Made by a program: the position numbers and the translations under genes
Part shown: positions 1-11,640 of the stretch, one piece after another
How the letters are laid out: every line of letters starts with the position of its first letter
Position numbering within the stretch: the first letter of the stretch is position 1
NCBI GenBank assembly: GCA_016858145.1
Contig: JAEHOE010000003.1
Span: 186,001-250,000 of the forward strand
Direction: 5' to 3'
DNA from: Edaphochlamys debaryana
Lineage: Eukaryota; Chlorophyta; Chlorophyceae; Chlamydomonadales
DNA: 64,000 bases
The notes under the pieces: generated by a model
Told to the model about the DNA's origin: nothing
What the model saw: only the letters and a program-made list of their open reading frames with translations
Databases searched by the model: none

Positions 1-38
1 TCCTGGCCCGCTCAGGAGTTCACCGTCCAGCAGGTGCT

Positions 39-309
39 GGCTTGCCCCATCCGTTGCCGGGGATGGTGGAAGAGGGGCTACGCCTATGCCGTCACGTCGC
101 AGGGGGGGCGTTGGTGGCTTGTGCGTTCGGGGGACCCTGTCTTCCTGAGGCACGCTCAAACTCCTGCGACAATTCGCGTGTGGCGTTCATCTTGCGTTCT
201 GCGGGTGCAGGCCTTAACGCTCGTGCCCCGTGGCCTCCCTGCCCCCGCGGCCCCCTGCGCCACCCGGAGTCCGAGTCCCAGACCCCCGTTCCCAAACAGG
301 GGGCAAGCC
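39..309 (+). repeat. Short dispersed repeat with inverted GGCTTGCCCC ends
   Basis: The left end reads GGCTTGCCCC and the right end is its exact inverse, GGGGCAAGCC. The same organisation occurs at 10023-10896 (interrupted), 14317-14724 and, reversed, 23504-23981. Internal sequence near the left end (a GGGGATGG stretch, then GGCTACGCC) is shared, and the sequence just right of the right end (GACTGCTG, then CTCAGTGGTTT) is also shared, so the true boundary may lie slightly further out. This looks like a non-autonomous MITE-type element; no protein is encoded. Confidence 0.55.
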
Positions 310-2953
310 CCGACTGCTGCTCAGTGGTTTACCGCGTCACTGGGGCTGCACCCTCCCGGGCTTTCGCTGTACCACTCATTGGCTGGCATCCGGCTGCATG
401 CGTGTGGATGCTGCGCCGTGCCGTGCCGTACTCTCCCGCCAACAGCCCCCTCGCCCATCTTGCGTCCAACTACTATGGAACTCAAACTGGACATTGGCTT
501 GCCCGTATCTGGCTTCCTCGTACAATGAACACACTTGAAGCATGCGAAACTAACCTGCACGGCTTTGGGCTGGGCTCTGACAGACACACTTGACGGCCCT
601 CCTGCTGACAGAGGAGCACCCTGGAGCACACCAGCGACCAGCCAGCCTGCCTGCAATTGCCCCCTCCCCAAGCCCCAACCTGGCCCCAACGGTCCCTCGT
701 AAGTCGTGGTCAATCACACCGGGGGAATGCCATATCCCTGACAAATACATCCCGCTTGCATACCAACGGCGCGTAGGCATGGCGCTGCGGCAGCCCGCCT
801 AGCACATGTGGCCTGGCGGGATGCCGGCAGCCCGCCACGCAGCTGTACATCGCTGTGACAGAGCGACGCGAGGGCTGAGTCCATCCACCCCTGAAGCCCA
901 GGGGAGGAGCGGCGCGAGGAGTGACCCGCCACAGCTGCCAAGACTTTGCCGACAGATGCGATCCACCGCGACGCGCTGCGCGGCCGCGTAACCCCCGGCA
1001 GGGCCTGTCCGCCCCGCAATGCTTTCTGCTTGTCGCAGCCTCTGCACTGCCGGTATCCTTTTTCCCCTTTCTATACGATCGCGAAAAGACTGCCAGCTCA
1101 ACATGCCTGCGCTAGAGCGCACCCGTGCCCGCGCAGCCCGCAGCTTTGTAGAAGTAAACGGGGCACGTATACGTCTGCAAGGTCCGCATAGATGCCTAGA
1201 GCAGCCAAGACCGCCATGAGCCTCGCGAGCATGGTTCCCTGGACTGGCGCTTGCACCTGGGCGGCCCCGAAGAGTCATCGGCACGCATATGGGAACCTCC
1301 TACAGACCCTGGAACCGGCGGCAGAACTCGGCTGTGTCAGGGTTGTGCTACCCCTCCTTGAGCACACTTCCCCCGGTGAGTCTGCGCGATGAGCTGGAAG
1401 CGATGGCCACGAGCTGACTATCCGGCAGTGCTGGGACATCAAATTCGCTACAAGCCGCTTCGGGCAGGACGCAGGAGGGAGGGGAACGGAGGCAGCAGAG
1501 CGGGGCATGCGGCGAGCGGGGCCCAAGCTACGAACTCCCCCGAGGAACTCCCCCCTCCCTAGGTCCCTAGGTCCCTAGGGACCCTACGGTCCGCCTTACC
1601 TCAGCCCCGCCCTCCTTGCCCGCTTCCCAGGGATGCCTCCGGTCCGTGCTGCTGCGCGTGCAACATACCGGCGCTGGAGGGTGAGCGTACGAGTTCATCG
1701 CACCGTGAGGAGACCCACATGGCGGCATTCTTGAGCAGCGGTAGTCATCTTGATGTGGGTCGGCTCTGGCGCCCCGTCAGCGGCCAGCGAAGACGCGAGG
1801 TGCGACTCACGGTCGAATACCCTTACTGGGCGGGGGCTCCGGTCCTGGGGTGCTCGGAAGTCAGGGCTGATGACGCGGCTAGGGCCCGCGCAGCACACGG
1901 GGCACAGGACGTGCCAACTGCCTCGTTAGGGCCGCCACTCAAAGCGTTTGTACCCAGTATGCGTTGGGTGCGGGTCTTCGGCTGCCGGCGTTTAGGCGGA
2001 GGATGGCATCCCTCAAGGGGGTTAGATTGCGCTACACATGGGGGATGCAAGCCCAGCTGGGCCCGGGGAGCCGGCTCAGCCGGGGACTCTCCCGCCGTAG
2101 CGAATGGAGGCCCCCAGACCAAGGCCAGCTAGGTCCAAGGTACCGGTGACAGCTTTCGGGCATGTTTAGCTTAGCCCGCTGCCTGTCGCATCGCCACCCG
2201 CTGGTCTGGCTGATGCCAGGGTTGGTATGCAAGGGTTTAGCGTGCGTAGCTGCACTGCAACGGCCATCAGGGGGGAAAGGTGCCGCCCCCTAGCGGCTCA
2301 GAGGAGGGATCCGCTTAGCAGTCTTCCACCGTGAGGGAGCACCGCCGCCCACACACAGCTCTGCGACGGACCCACACGCCTAAGGCCCCTCGCAGAGTGC
2401 AGCACGTCACCAGCCCGGTGGTGGAAGGGGCAACTGCATTGTGCGCAGTCGCCGCCGATTTCTGCACCCGTAGATTTGCTCAGCGCTGTGTGCGTGTCAG
2501 TGGGCGTGAAGCAGCTTGGTAGCAACCCAGGCCTGGCCCTGCCGGCGCTCTGCCGTGCTGCGTTAACGGGGCTGGGGGCGGCCGGCGACACGTGCGGTGT
2601 ACCGGAGGCGTCAGGTGTGACCGGCCCGCGGGGGACGTGCCCGCGGGCCCGTTTGGTCCCCGTGTTCCATCGACAATCCAGTACATATCGCCAAGGGCTA
2701 TGCCATGGGCGGGTGCACGCGCTGTAAGGGCTCGCCAGCACGATAGTCGGTCTCTCGCACGCAATCCGCCGTCGTGCGCGACAGTACTTCGCCCATCGCT
2801 GCCGCGTGAGGGGTATAGCTTACACAGACCGCATCGCAGGTCAGTGGAGGTGCACGCAAGCGCTAAGGTCTTCGCGAGCGGAAGTTTGGCCCCGAGTTGG
2901 TTGTTCCGTACCCGCGCATCCTCCCACCAACGAATGAGTGCCATGGCTGCGAT

Positions 2954-2960
2954 TATAAGG
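2954..2960 (+). promoter_or_regulatory. Possible TATA box of HLA3 copy A
   Basis: TATAAGG lies about 225 bp upstream of the start codon, in a region almost identical between the two duplication units. The flanking bases differ slightly between copies (TATAAGG here, TATAAGC in unit B). Position and sequence suit a core promoter element, but no transcription start is visible from sequence alone. Confidence 0.3.
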
Positions 2961-3183
2961 GCACCATGCGCGCAGCGCGTACATACCATTACCCTGCGCG
3001 CTCCGTCCAGGAAGCAGCGCGATCCTGTCCACTCCAAAACCTGGTCGCTGTTCAAGGTCGAGCGAACCCAAAGCGACTCACCCGCGTGGGGCCCCGCAGC
3101 GCAAAACCTGCCCCTGACACCAGCCTCTAGGGCTACTTAGCTTGACGTTAAGTATCCCGGCGTCCACAGTGTCAGTTATCGTT

Positions 3184-6100
3184 ATGGGCGAGCAAGATGT
3201 TGCGGGCTCCGGCCCGCAGCACGACCCCACCGCGGGCTTCTTCAACAAGTTTGCGTTCGGATGGATGTACAAGCATGTTGGCGCTGCCCGTGAGTGCACT
3301 GTCGCGCTGCAGTGTGCTTGCTGATACCTCGACTCCCTGCATTCCGCCCGCGCGAGCGACCGCACTGTTCTTACCCTGCCTCCGCTCGTATGTCTCCTCC
3401 CTCAGGCAAGGGTCTGGAGCTCAACGCGGAGAAGATGGGCATGACCCCCGACAACCACGCCGACGTGGTGAGTACCACACATAACACGCGCCATGCCGAG
3501 ACGAGCGCCGTTTATCTGTGGTCCTCTGCCCTGACCACCATGTCGTCGTGACGTTCCGGGTTTGGCTGCGAGGGGTGTGCAGTTGGGAGGCCTGGTTTGG
3601 GAGCGCTGCCAACTCCCCCGGTTTTCCCCCTCGGTCTCCTCTGCCCGCCCTCCCGTCTCGCTCTGACCTGCCATCGCCTGTACTCCCTTTCCCCTGTCCT
3701 CACCGCCTTTCCCGCCTGCCCCTCTCCAGGCGTATGACAAGTTCTCTGGGCACTGGGCTGCTGAGATGAAGCTCAGGGGCCAGGAGGCGGACGGGAAGAA
3801 GCCCTCCCTGGTACGCGCCCTGCGCAAGGCGTTCGGCGCCTCCTACATGATGGCCGGTCTGTGCAAGATGGGCTGGTCCACCTTCGTCATCACAGGCGCC
3901 TTCTACTTCGTGCGCAGGTAGGGGCAGCGGCAGCGGAGGGCTGGCGGGTTGGGGTGATGGCTGGGGCTTGGCCCGCTCTGCGTGGACTGCTAGCTTTGGT
4001 CTTTCCTCGCACTGCCCCTAGTCGCCTGCCTCATCCCTCGTTCCCCTCGGTGTGCCCGCCTCTTCCGCAGTCTGCTGTCGTACGTGAACCAGAACAGCCC
4101 CATCTACGAGAGCAAGCTGGCCGGCTGGTGCCTGATGGCCGGCTTCACCATCGACGCCTGGCTCCTGGGGCTGTGCCTGCAGCGCATGGGCTACATCTGC
4201 ATGCAGGTCGGCATCCGCGTGCGCGCCTCGCTGGTGCAGGCGGTGACGCACAAGGCCTTCCGCCTCAACACCATCCGCGGAGACCAGGCTGCGGCCATCG
4301 TCAACTTCGTGGCCTCGGACATCCAGAAGATCTACGACGGAGCGCAGGTGGGCGGCAGGGCGCTGGGGCCGGGCGGTCGGGCTGCAGGCGCTCTGCTGGC
4401 CTGCCCCCTTGGGCGAGCATAGTCAGGAGTCACGGGACGGGCCAATGGCGGATCTTCGCCTTTCCAAAATGCTCCTGTGTCCAAGCTTATGATCTGACCC
4501 TGTGTCCCCCGCCCCACTCTCCGCCCCTGCCGCCGCTCTCCCCACAGGAGTTCCACTACCTGTGGACCGCCCCGCTCGAGGCCGCTGCCATCCTGGCGCT
4601 GCTGGGCTACCTGACCGGCGACAGCATGCTCCCCGGCCTGGGCGCCATCCTGATCGTGCTGCCCCTCCAGTACTTCTTCGGCTATGCCATTATTAAGATC
4701 AAGCTCAAGAACGCTGGCTTCGTGGCGCACCGCAGCTGCATCATGCAGGAGGTGCTTCCGGCCATCAAGCTGGTCAAGTACTATGCTTGGGAGCAGTTCT
4801 TCGAGCGTGAGATCAACAAGGTTCGCGCCCAGGAGCTCAAGCTGGCGTACTGGAACGCGGTGATGAAGGTCATCAACGTGGCCTGCGTGTTCTGCGTGCC
4901 CCCGCTGACCGCCTTCGTCATCTTCACCACCTACGAGTTCACCAAGGACCGCCTCATCGCCAACGTGGCTTTCACCACCCTCTCGCTCTTCAACATCCTG
5001 CGCTTCCCGCTCGTGGTGCTGCCTAAGGCCCTGCGCGCCGTGTCGGGTGAGCCGCTGCGTCGGGGCTGCTGGGAGGCACGGGTGGCGTGCAGGGGCCGGG
5101 GGGCACAGCTTGTTTCATGTGTCTGTGACCTCGACGGAGCCTGTCCTCACCGCCTGCCCCTCTGTGCCCCTGTGCAGAGGCTCACGCTTCGCTCCACCGT
5201 CTGGAGGCATACCTGACTGAGGACGCGCAGGCGGGCACCTCCCACTTCGACGCCAACAAGACCGTGCCGCCCGGTGCTGTCATTGTGAGCCGGGCCGAGG
5301 GAGGGGGACCGAGGGGTGCGCTGAGGGGTCATGTGGCCTGCTGTCCTGACTTGACTTCCTTTGCTCGGCCCTTCCTGTGGCCAGGCCTGCCGCCTGCTGA
5401 CCGCGCCCGCCCCTCGCGACCCGCTCGTCCCTTGTCCCTCAGGACAACGCCGTGTTCCACCACCCTGCCAACCCCAACTGGCACCTGCACGTGCCCCGCT
5501 TCGAGGTTCACCCCGGCCAGGTGGTGGCTGTGGTGGGCCGCATCGGCGCCGGCAAGTCTTCCCTGATCCAGGCGCTGCTGGGCAACATGGTCAAGGAGCA
5601 CGGAGCCTCGCAGGTCGGCGGCCGCATCTCGTACGTGCCGCAGAACCCTTGGCTGCAGAACCTGTCCCTGCGCGACAACATCATGTTCGGCGAGGCGTGG
5701 GACCAGTCCAAGTACGAGCAGGTCATCGATAGCTGCGCGCTCACGCTGGACCTGCAGATCCTGCCGCAGGGCGACGAGTCTAAGTGAGCGCGGGAAGGGG
5801 CGGGCAGGTCTGGGCACCTAAAGCCAGGGCAGGGGCCCGAGCCATTGCCTAGACGGGTAGGCTGTTCTCCCTCGCCGGTGCTCCTCGCTTGCCTGCCTGT
5901 CCACCTGACTGGCTCCCCTTCCGCTTGCCCTTTCTCCAGGGCCGGCATCCGCGGCGTGAACCTGTCGGGTGGCCAGCGCCAGCGCGTGAACCTTGCCCGC
6001 TGCGCCTACGCCGATGCCGACCTGGTTCTGCTTGACAACGCGCTGTCGGCCGTGGACCACCACACCGCCCACCACATCTTCGAGACCTGCATCCGGGGCA

Positions 6101-9100
6101 TGTTCGCCAAGAAGGCCGTGGTCCTGGTGACCCACCAGATCGAGTTCATGCCGCAGTGCGACGCCGTGGCCATCATGGACGAGGGCCGCTGCCTGTACTT
6201 CGGTGAGCGAGGGGCGAGGGGATGTGGGGTTGCAGCGGGCAGCATGGGGCGGCTAGGGCACGCGTGGGCAGGGTGCAACCCCGGCTTGATTCCAAATGTA
6301 CCAGCTCGCCCCCCTCCTTGCCTCCTGCTTGTGCTATGTATCGCCATGAGCTGGGCGCTGAGACGCTTCTCCCTCCCGTCTGCCCTCCCTCCCGCCCCTC
6401 AGGCAAGTGGAACGAGCAGGCCCAGGATCTGCTGGGCAAGCTGCTGCCCATCACGCACCTGCTGCACGCCGCCGGCTCCCAGGAGGCCCCGCCCAAGCCC
6501 AAGGAGACCAAGGAGAGCAAGGACGCCCCCGTCAAGCAGCAGTCCATCCAGCTGACCCTGGCCCCCACCACCATCAAGCCCGAGACCTCCGACTCCAAGA
6601 AGAAGGACCAGCAGAAGGTCCTCCCGGTGCGCGCCGCCATGATCTACACGTGGTACGGCAACGTCTTCCTGGGTGAGCCAGGGTACCCCTGGGGGCAGCC
6701 AGGAGGGCGGGCGGTCGAGCGACAGGGGCTTGCGGCTGAGCGCCTGCGCTGTCTGACTGTACCTTTGCCCCAGGTGCCCGCCGCCCTGCTTGCTGACGGT
6801 CCTCTGCCTTTGCTTGCCCCTCGGCTCGCAGTGCTGGTGTGCTTCATTTTCTTTCTGGCCGCCCAGACCACCCGCCAGGTGTCTGACTTCTGGGTGCGCT
6901 GGTGGGTGAACGACGAGTACAAGAAGTTCCCCAAGCCCAAGGGCGTGCAGGACCCCTCCGCCACCCAGTTCTACTCCCTCATCTACCTGGCGCTCACCGG
7001 CATCTTCTACTTCTGCATGCTTGCCCGCGGCGCTACCTTCCTGTGGTGGACCCTGCGCTCGGCCGAGAAGATCCGCAAGAAGGCCGTCCATAACGTGCTG
7101 TTCGCGCCCATGGGCTTCTTCCTGGTGACCCCCGTGGGCGACCTGCTGCTCAACTTCAGCAAGGACCAGGACATCATGGACGAGAACCTGCCCGACGCCG
7201 TGCACTTCATGGGCATCTACGGCCTCATCCTGCTGTCCACCACCATCACCGTGTCCGTCACCATCAACTTCTTCGGCGCCTTCACGGGCTTCCTGATCAT
7301 CATGACCGGCATCATGCTCACCATCTACATTCCCGCCGCCACCGCCCTCAAGAAGTCCCGCGCGGTGAGCACTGTTGTGTTGCCGCTGGGGTGTGCGAGG
7401 ACCGCAGAGCCAGGCGGGGACCGCAGAGCCAGGCATCTGCCTGTTGATCCTCTCCTCTCCCGGCCCCGCTACTTCCTGCTGACGCCTTCCCTGCCCCTTC
7501 CTCCGCCTCACGCGCCTGCCTCTATGCAGGTGTCTGGCGGCATGCTTGTGGGCCTGGTGGCTGAGGTGCTGGAGGGCCTGGGCGTGGTTCAGGCCTTCTC
7601 CAAGCAGGACTACTTCATCCGTGAGGCCGCTCGCCGCACCGACATCACCAACGCCGCCGTGTTCAACGCCGAGTCGCTCAACCTGTGGCTGGCCTTCTGG
7701 TGCGACCTGATCGGCGCCAGCCTGGTCGGCGTGGTGTCTGCCTTCGCCGTCGCCCTCAAGGGTGAGCCAAGGCTGCGGCTGACTTGCGAGGCCAGCTGTG
7801 GGGCTCGGGCTGCTGTCACGCACGGCTGGAGTGCTGGTGGCCTGACGCCACGCAGCCGCTGTGCTGCCGCTGATCCTGTCTGCCGGTGCCGCCGTTTAGT
7901 GATTGAGCTGACCTGTCTGTGCTACCTCCCTCCTCCCTCAGACGAGCTCGGCGCTCCCACCGTGGGCCTGGCCTTCTCCAACATCATCCAGATGCTTGTG
8001 TTCTACACCTGGGTGGTCCGCTTCATCTCCGAGTCCATCTCGCTGTTCAACAGCGTGGAGTGCATGACCTACCTGTCCAACTACGTGCCCCACGACGGCG
8101 TGTTCTTCGACCAGACGCAGGAGGGCGGCGTGGCCAAGAGCCTGACCCTGCCCGACGGCCAGATCGTGCCCGCCAGCTCGCGGGTGCAGGTGGTTGTTGA
8201 CGACGCTTCGCTTGAGCGCTGGCCCTCGACCGGCAACATCCGCTTCGAGGACGTGTGGATGCAGTACCGCCTGGACGCCGCCTGGGCGCTCAAGGGCGTC
8301 ACCTTCAACATCAAGGACGGCGAGAAGGTCGGCGCCGTGGGGCGCACGGGCTCCGGCAAGTCCACCACCCTGCTGGCGCTGTTCCGCATGTTCGAGCTGG
8401 CCCGCGGCCGCGTCCTGATCGACGGCGTGGACATTGCGACGCTCACCATGAAGCGCCTACGCTCGGGTGAGCAGCCGTGGGGGTCGGTTGCGGGGATGGC
8501 GAGACAAAGCAGCGAGCCGGAGGCCAGGGTGGTCACCTTCCCATGTTATCAGCTGCAACCTGTTTAGCCGGCTTCCTCCCCTGCCTCTGTGCTGATGCCC
8601 TTCTCCCCCGTCTGCCCCGCCTCCGCCCCCAGGCCTGTCCATCATTCCCCAGGAGCCCGTCATGTTCACCGGCACCGTCCGCTCAAACCTGGACCCCTTC
8701 GGAGAGTTCGAGGTGAGCGAGCGCGGTGCAGCTTGCACGCAGGGCCGCTTAGGGCCGGTCATTGGGGCCTGCGGGCTTGCGATGGGGCGATGCCTGTGTC
8801 TGCTCCCATGCCCCTTCTCCCGCCCGCCTCCGTGCTCTCTCCTGACCATGCCTACCCTCCCTCCGCTCCCCTCCCACCCCCAGGACGACAACGTGCTGTG
8901 GGAGGTGATCCGCAAGGTGGGCCTGGAGGCCCAGGTGCAGCACGCTGGCGGCCTGGACGGCCACGTGGACGGCACCGGCGGCAAGGCCTGGTCGCTGGGG
9001 CAGACGCAGCTCATGTGCCTAGCCCGCGCCGCCCTGCGCGCCGTGCCCATCCTGTGCCTGGACGAGGCCACCGCCGCCATGGACCCGCACACGGAGCAGA

Positions 9101-9369
9101 TCGTGCAGGAGACCATCAAGAAGGTCTTCGACGACCGCACCACCATCACCATTGCCCACCGCCTGGACACCATCATCGAGAGCGACAAGGTGCTGGTGAT
9201 GGAGGCTGGCGAGCTGATGGAGTACGCCCCGCCCGCCCAGCTGCTGGGCAACCCCAGCTCCATGTTCTCCAAGCTGGTGGACAAGAGCGGGGTAGCAGCC
9301 GCTGCGGCCCTGCGCAAGATGGCGAACGAGCACTTCGCCCAGCAGGCGGCCAAGCAGCAGGCACGATAG
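3184..9369 (+). CDS. HLA3: HLA3-type ABCC (MRP) full ABC transporter, copy A
   Basis: Fourteen exons (3184-3289, 3406-3467, 3730-3917, 4071-4347, 4548-5046, 5178-5284, 5443-5783, 5940-6202, 6403-6672, 6832-7364, 7530-7761, 7942-8466, 8633-8712, 8884-9369) join in phase to give 1322 residues. Order: first membrane domain (about 95-375), NBD1 with Walker A GRIGAGKS (445-452) and LSGGQ (535-539), a charged linker (about 610-690), second membrane domain (about 700-1000), NBD2 with Walker A GRTGSGKS (1093-1100), SLGQ signature (1198-1201) and Walker B Asp-Glu (1221-1222). NBD1 has Asn after the Walker B Asp, so its ATP site looks weak. It lacks the extra N-terminal TMD0 of long MRPs. Length, linker and TMD2/NBD2 wording match Chlamydomonas HLA3, a plasma-membrane bicarbonate importer induced at low CO2. 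Function is inferred from that family match; transport of another anion is possible. Confidence 0.85.
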
Positions 9370-9411
9370 GCGAGGGCTTGCGGTGCCTGGGGCGCAGGAG
9401 GGGTGACTGAA

Positions 9412-9980
9412 TGGGGTACGTTTCGTGTGATTGCTGGGTCGGGCCGCTTGCTTCTTTCTTTATTTCCTGTACGGAGCGACGTTCGAGGGTGTATGATTAA
9501 GTGGCGAGTTGCAGGCAGATGAGAGCATAAGTACTGTTTGCAGACATGTGATTGAGAGGAAGAGAGACTGCGGTCAACATAACTCTTGCTGAACAGACTG
9601 TTGCCGTGGACAACGTTGTTTTGGCCTTGTTTTCGGCTCCCCTTGGTGCTTCCACGCTGGTGCCGGGTTGGTTTGTGCGGCTATGTCGCCGCAGGCAGTG
9701 GAGTGTCTACGGACGGCAGTCCTCATTCATGCGGCCGTGAGAGCTCCGCCGATGTATACATACGACAGGTAGCTAGTGGATTGGACTCGATTGAAGTGAC
9801 CAGCACCCAAGCATGTGCTAGGCCTTGGGTCTGTTGCCGTTGCGGTGGATGCAGCTTAGGCTGCGAGCAGTGGATGCTTAGGTAGGCTGCTTGCTCGGTT
9901 GCGACTGAGGGCGGTAAGCCCCTCTTGTAAGGTCCAGCCGGTTCTTGAACGCCTTGCCTTCTCTCCCAACCATAGCACGG
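9412..9980. other. Spacer between duplication units, 3' region of copy A
   Basis: This 570-bp stretch has no counterpart after copy B. It is less GC-rich than the coding DNA and probably carries the 3' UTR of copy A. I see no gene in it. Confidence 0.5.
9926..9930 (+). terminator. Possible TGTAA polyadenylation signal, HLA3 copy A
   Basis: TGTAA is the usual polyadenylation signal of volvocine algae. This copy lies about 560 bp after the stop codon, a plausible 3' UTR length there. It is a five-base match, so chance occurrence is possible. Confidence 0.3.
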
Positions 9981-10022
9981 GTTTTTCTGGCCCGCTCAGG
10001 AGTTCACCGTCCAGCAGGTGTT

Positions 10023-10896
10023 GGCTTGCCTTATCCGTTGCCGGGGATGGTGGAAGAGGGGCTATGCCTATGCCGTCACGTCGCAGGGGGACGTTGGTGG
10101 CTTGTGCGTTCGGGGGACCCTGTCTTCCCGAGGGACGCTCAAATTCCTGCGACAATCCGGGTGTGGCACTCATTTTGCATTCTGCGGATGCATGCCGCAT
10201 GGCCGTAATGCTTGTGCCACGCGGCCTCCCTGCCCCCGCGGCCAGTGCTGCTATCTTCCTTTCGTTCTCGTGCAAGTTTCGATTCTGAGGGCTCTGCACG
10301 AAAGCGTTTTGCCAACTTTCGTGCAGGGGTAACGAAGGATTCTCCCCTGGGGACCCATGTTTCGTGCCCATGTACCGAAGGTTTTGGCCCAGAAGAAGGC
10401 TCTTGGCCCCCTTTCGGGCATCTGAGCCAAGCTGGGGAACACTTTCTGACAAGTTCTACCTGACACAAGGGTTCACGGGGTCAGTTGCACGCTCCCGGAG
10501 CGCTGACAAGCCGAGGAGACGGGTTTGCTTGACGGGGAACGCTTTCCGACAAGGCTATCATGCTGACGCCGCACCGAACAGTGCCTCCTGTGCGCCCCCT
10601 CAGCTCTACAAGGACAGGGATCAAGGTTCCTGTAGCGGGGAACACTTCCTGACGAGGGGCCCTAGCGCACGCAGGGCACGACCTTGCCATCCAGCTGCAA
10701 GACGGCCTCCCAACACCTTGTACCGAAACCGAAAAGGCAACGAAAGCCAACTTTCGTGCACATGTACCGAAAGTCACGGCCCCTGGAGGGGGTACTTTCG
10801 GTCACAGCCAAGAGCCAAGCCCCAGGAAGATAGCAGCACTGCCCGCGGCCCCCTGCTGCGCCAACCGGAACCCCATTCCCAAACAGGGGGCAAGCC
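10023..10896 (+). repeat. GGCTTGCC-ended dispersed repeat, unit B copy, interrupted
   Basis: Counterpart of 39-309, with slightly decayed left end (GGCTTGCCTT) and intact right end (GGGGCAAGCC). It is split by the 597-bp inverted-repeat element at 10244-10840, so the two elements are nested. Confidence 0.5.
10244..10840. mobile_element. Non-autonomous DNA transposon with 17-bp terminal inverted repeats
   Basis: The left end reads AGTGCTGCTATCTTCCT and the right end is its perfect 17-bp inverse complement. The flanks are CCCGCGGCC-type direct repeats: 10234-10243 and 10841-10850 agree in 9 of 10 bases, a likely target-site duplication. The homologous place in unit A (about 241-250) has no insert, giving an empty-site comparison. 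TTTCGTGC and ATGTACCGAA motifs recur inside near both ends. No transposase frame is present. An 8-10 bp duplication points to the hAT or Mutator-like groups, which I cannot separate here. Confidence 0.8.
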
Positions 10897-10969
10897 CCGA
10901 CTGCTTAGTGATTTACCTTCCAGTTCACCTTCCAGCGGCCCCATGTTCAGGAGCTCGTCACTGGGCTAC

Positions 10970-11340
10970 ACCCCCCCCCCCCGCGTCAACTCGGGCGATG
11001 GCGGAACTCCCTCCTCGGCACACACGAAGGTAAGCCCAGGTAAGCTCGAGGTAAGCGGGATTGCTATCCAAGTAGGCTCTGGACGTTCCCTCGGGCTCTG
11101 CTGCAGGCTGGCGTGCTCTAACGCGAAGCCTGGCCGGCCCCGGCAGCTCGCCCTCCCCCCGTTTCCATAACTCGTGTGCGTTTCCACCCGCGAGATATTG
11201 CGTGCCCCTTTGCCCTCGCGGGCCCTCCCGGTTCACAGGCGACGACGACACTCGGTAAGCCCCACAGGTCTGCTTAGTCTGCGACACACGCCCTACGCCA
11301 CAACCAAGCGCCTCGCTTCGTTGATGTCTTCTACCCCCCC
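10970..11340. other. Unit-B-specific insertion, unassigned
   Basis: This block is missing from the homologous place in unit A (near 350-365). It starts in a C-homopolymer. Its right part (about 11284-11330, beginning ACACGCCCTACGCC) recurs at about 12419-12468 inside the next unit-B insertion, so it is built from dispersed repeat sequence. No gene recognised. Confidence 0.5.
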
Positions 11341-11640
11341 TCCCCGCTGTACCACTCATTGGCTGGCATCCGGCTGCATGCGTGTGGATGCTGCGCCGTG
11401 CCGTGCCGCACTCTCCCGCCAACATCCCCCTTGCCCATCTTGTGTCCTACATCTATTGAACTCAAACTGGACAATGGCTTGCCCGTATCTGGCTTCCTCG
11501 TACAATGAACACACTTTCAGCATGCGAAACCAACCTGCTCAGCTTTGGGCTGGGCGCTGACAGACACACTTAAAGACCCTCCTGCTGACAGCCGAGCACC
11601 CTGGCGCACACCTGCAACCAGCCTGCCTCCCTCCACCTGC

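Larger units (their letters stand above)
1..9411. repeat. Tandem duplication unit A (left end outside window)
   Basis: This segment matches unit B at about 9981-21901. It opens inside the repeated sequence: bases 1-60 match 9981-10040 with few changes, so the unit starts left of the window. Similarity runs through the upstream region and the whole transporter gene and stops about 40 bp after the stop codon, near 9411 (matching about 21901 in unit B). Homologous offsets step from about 9.98 kb at the left to 12.48 kb at the gene because unit B holds several insertions. Bases 1-3183 contain no open frame that I believe is a gene; they are repeat-rich upstream DNA. Confidence 0.85.

Noticed and set aside
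1..3183. Several 100-190-codon frames upstream of HLA3 copy A (repeated in unit B) as genes
   Set aside because: They overlap on both strands, lack splice-consistent extensions and recognisable domains, and run through dispersed repeats. The same frames are broken differently in unit B.
6399..7823. 474-codon open frame on the minus strand across the HLA3 copy A gene (with a 387-codon counterpart at 19148-20311)
   Set aside because: It is antisense to confirmed transporter exons, crosses their introns without splice logic and has Gly/His/Glu-rich composition typical of the reverse complement of GC-biased codons.
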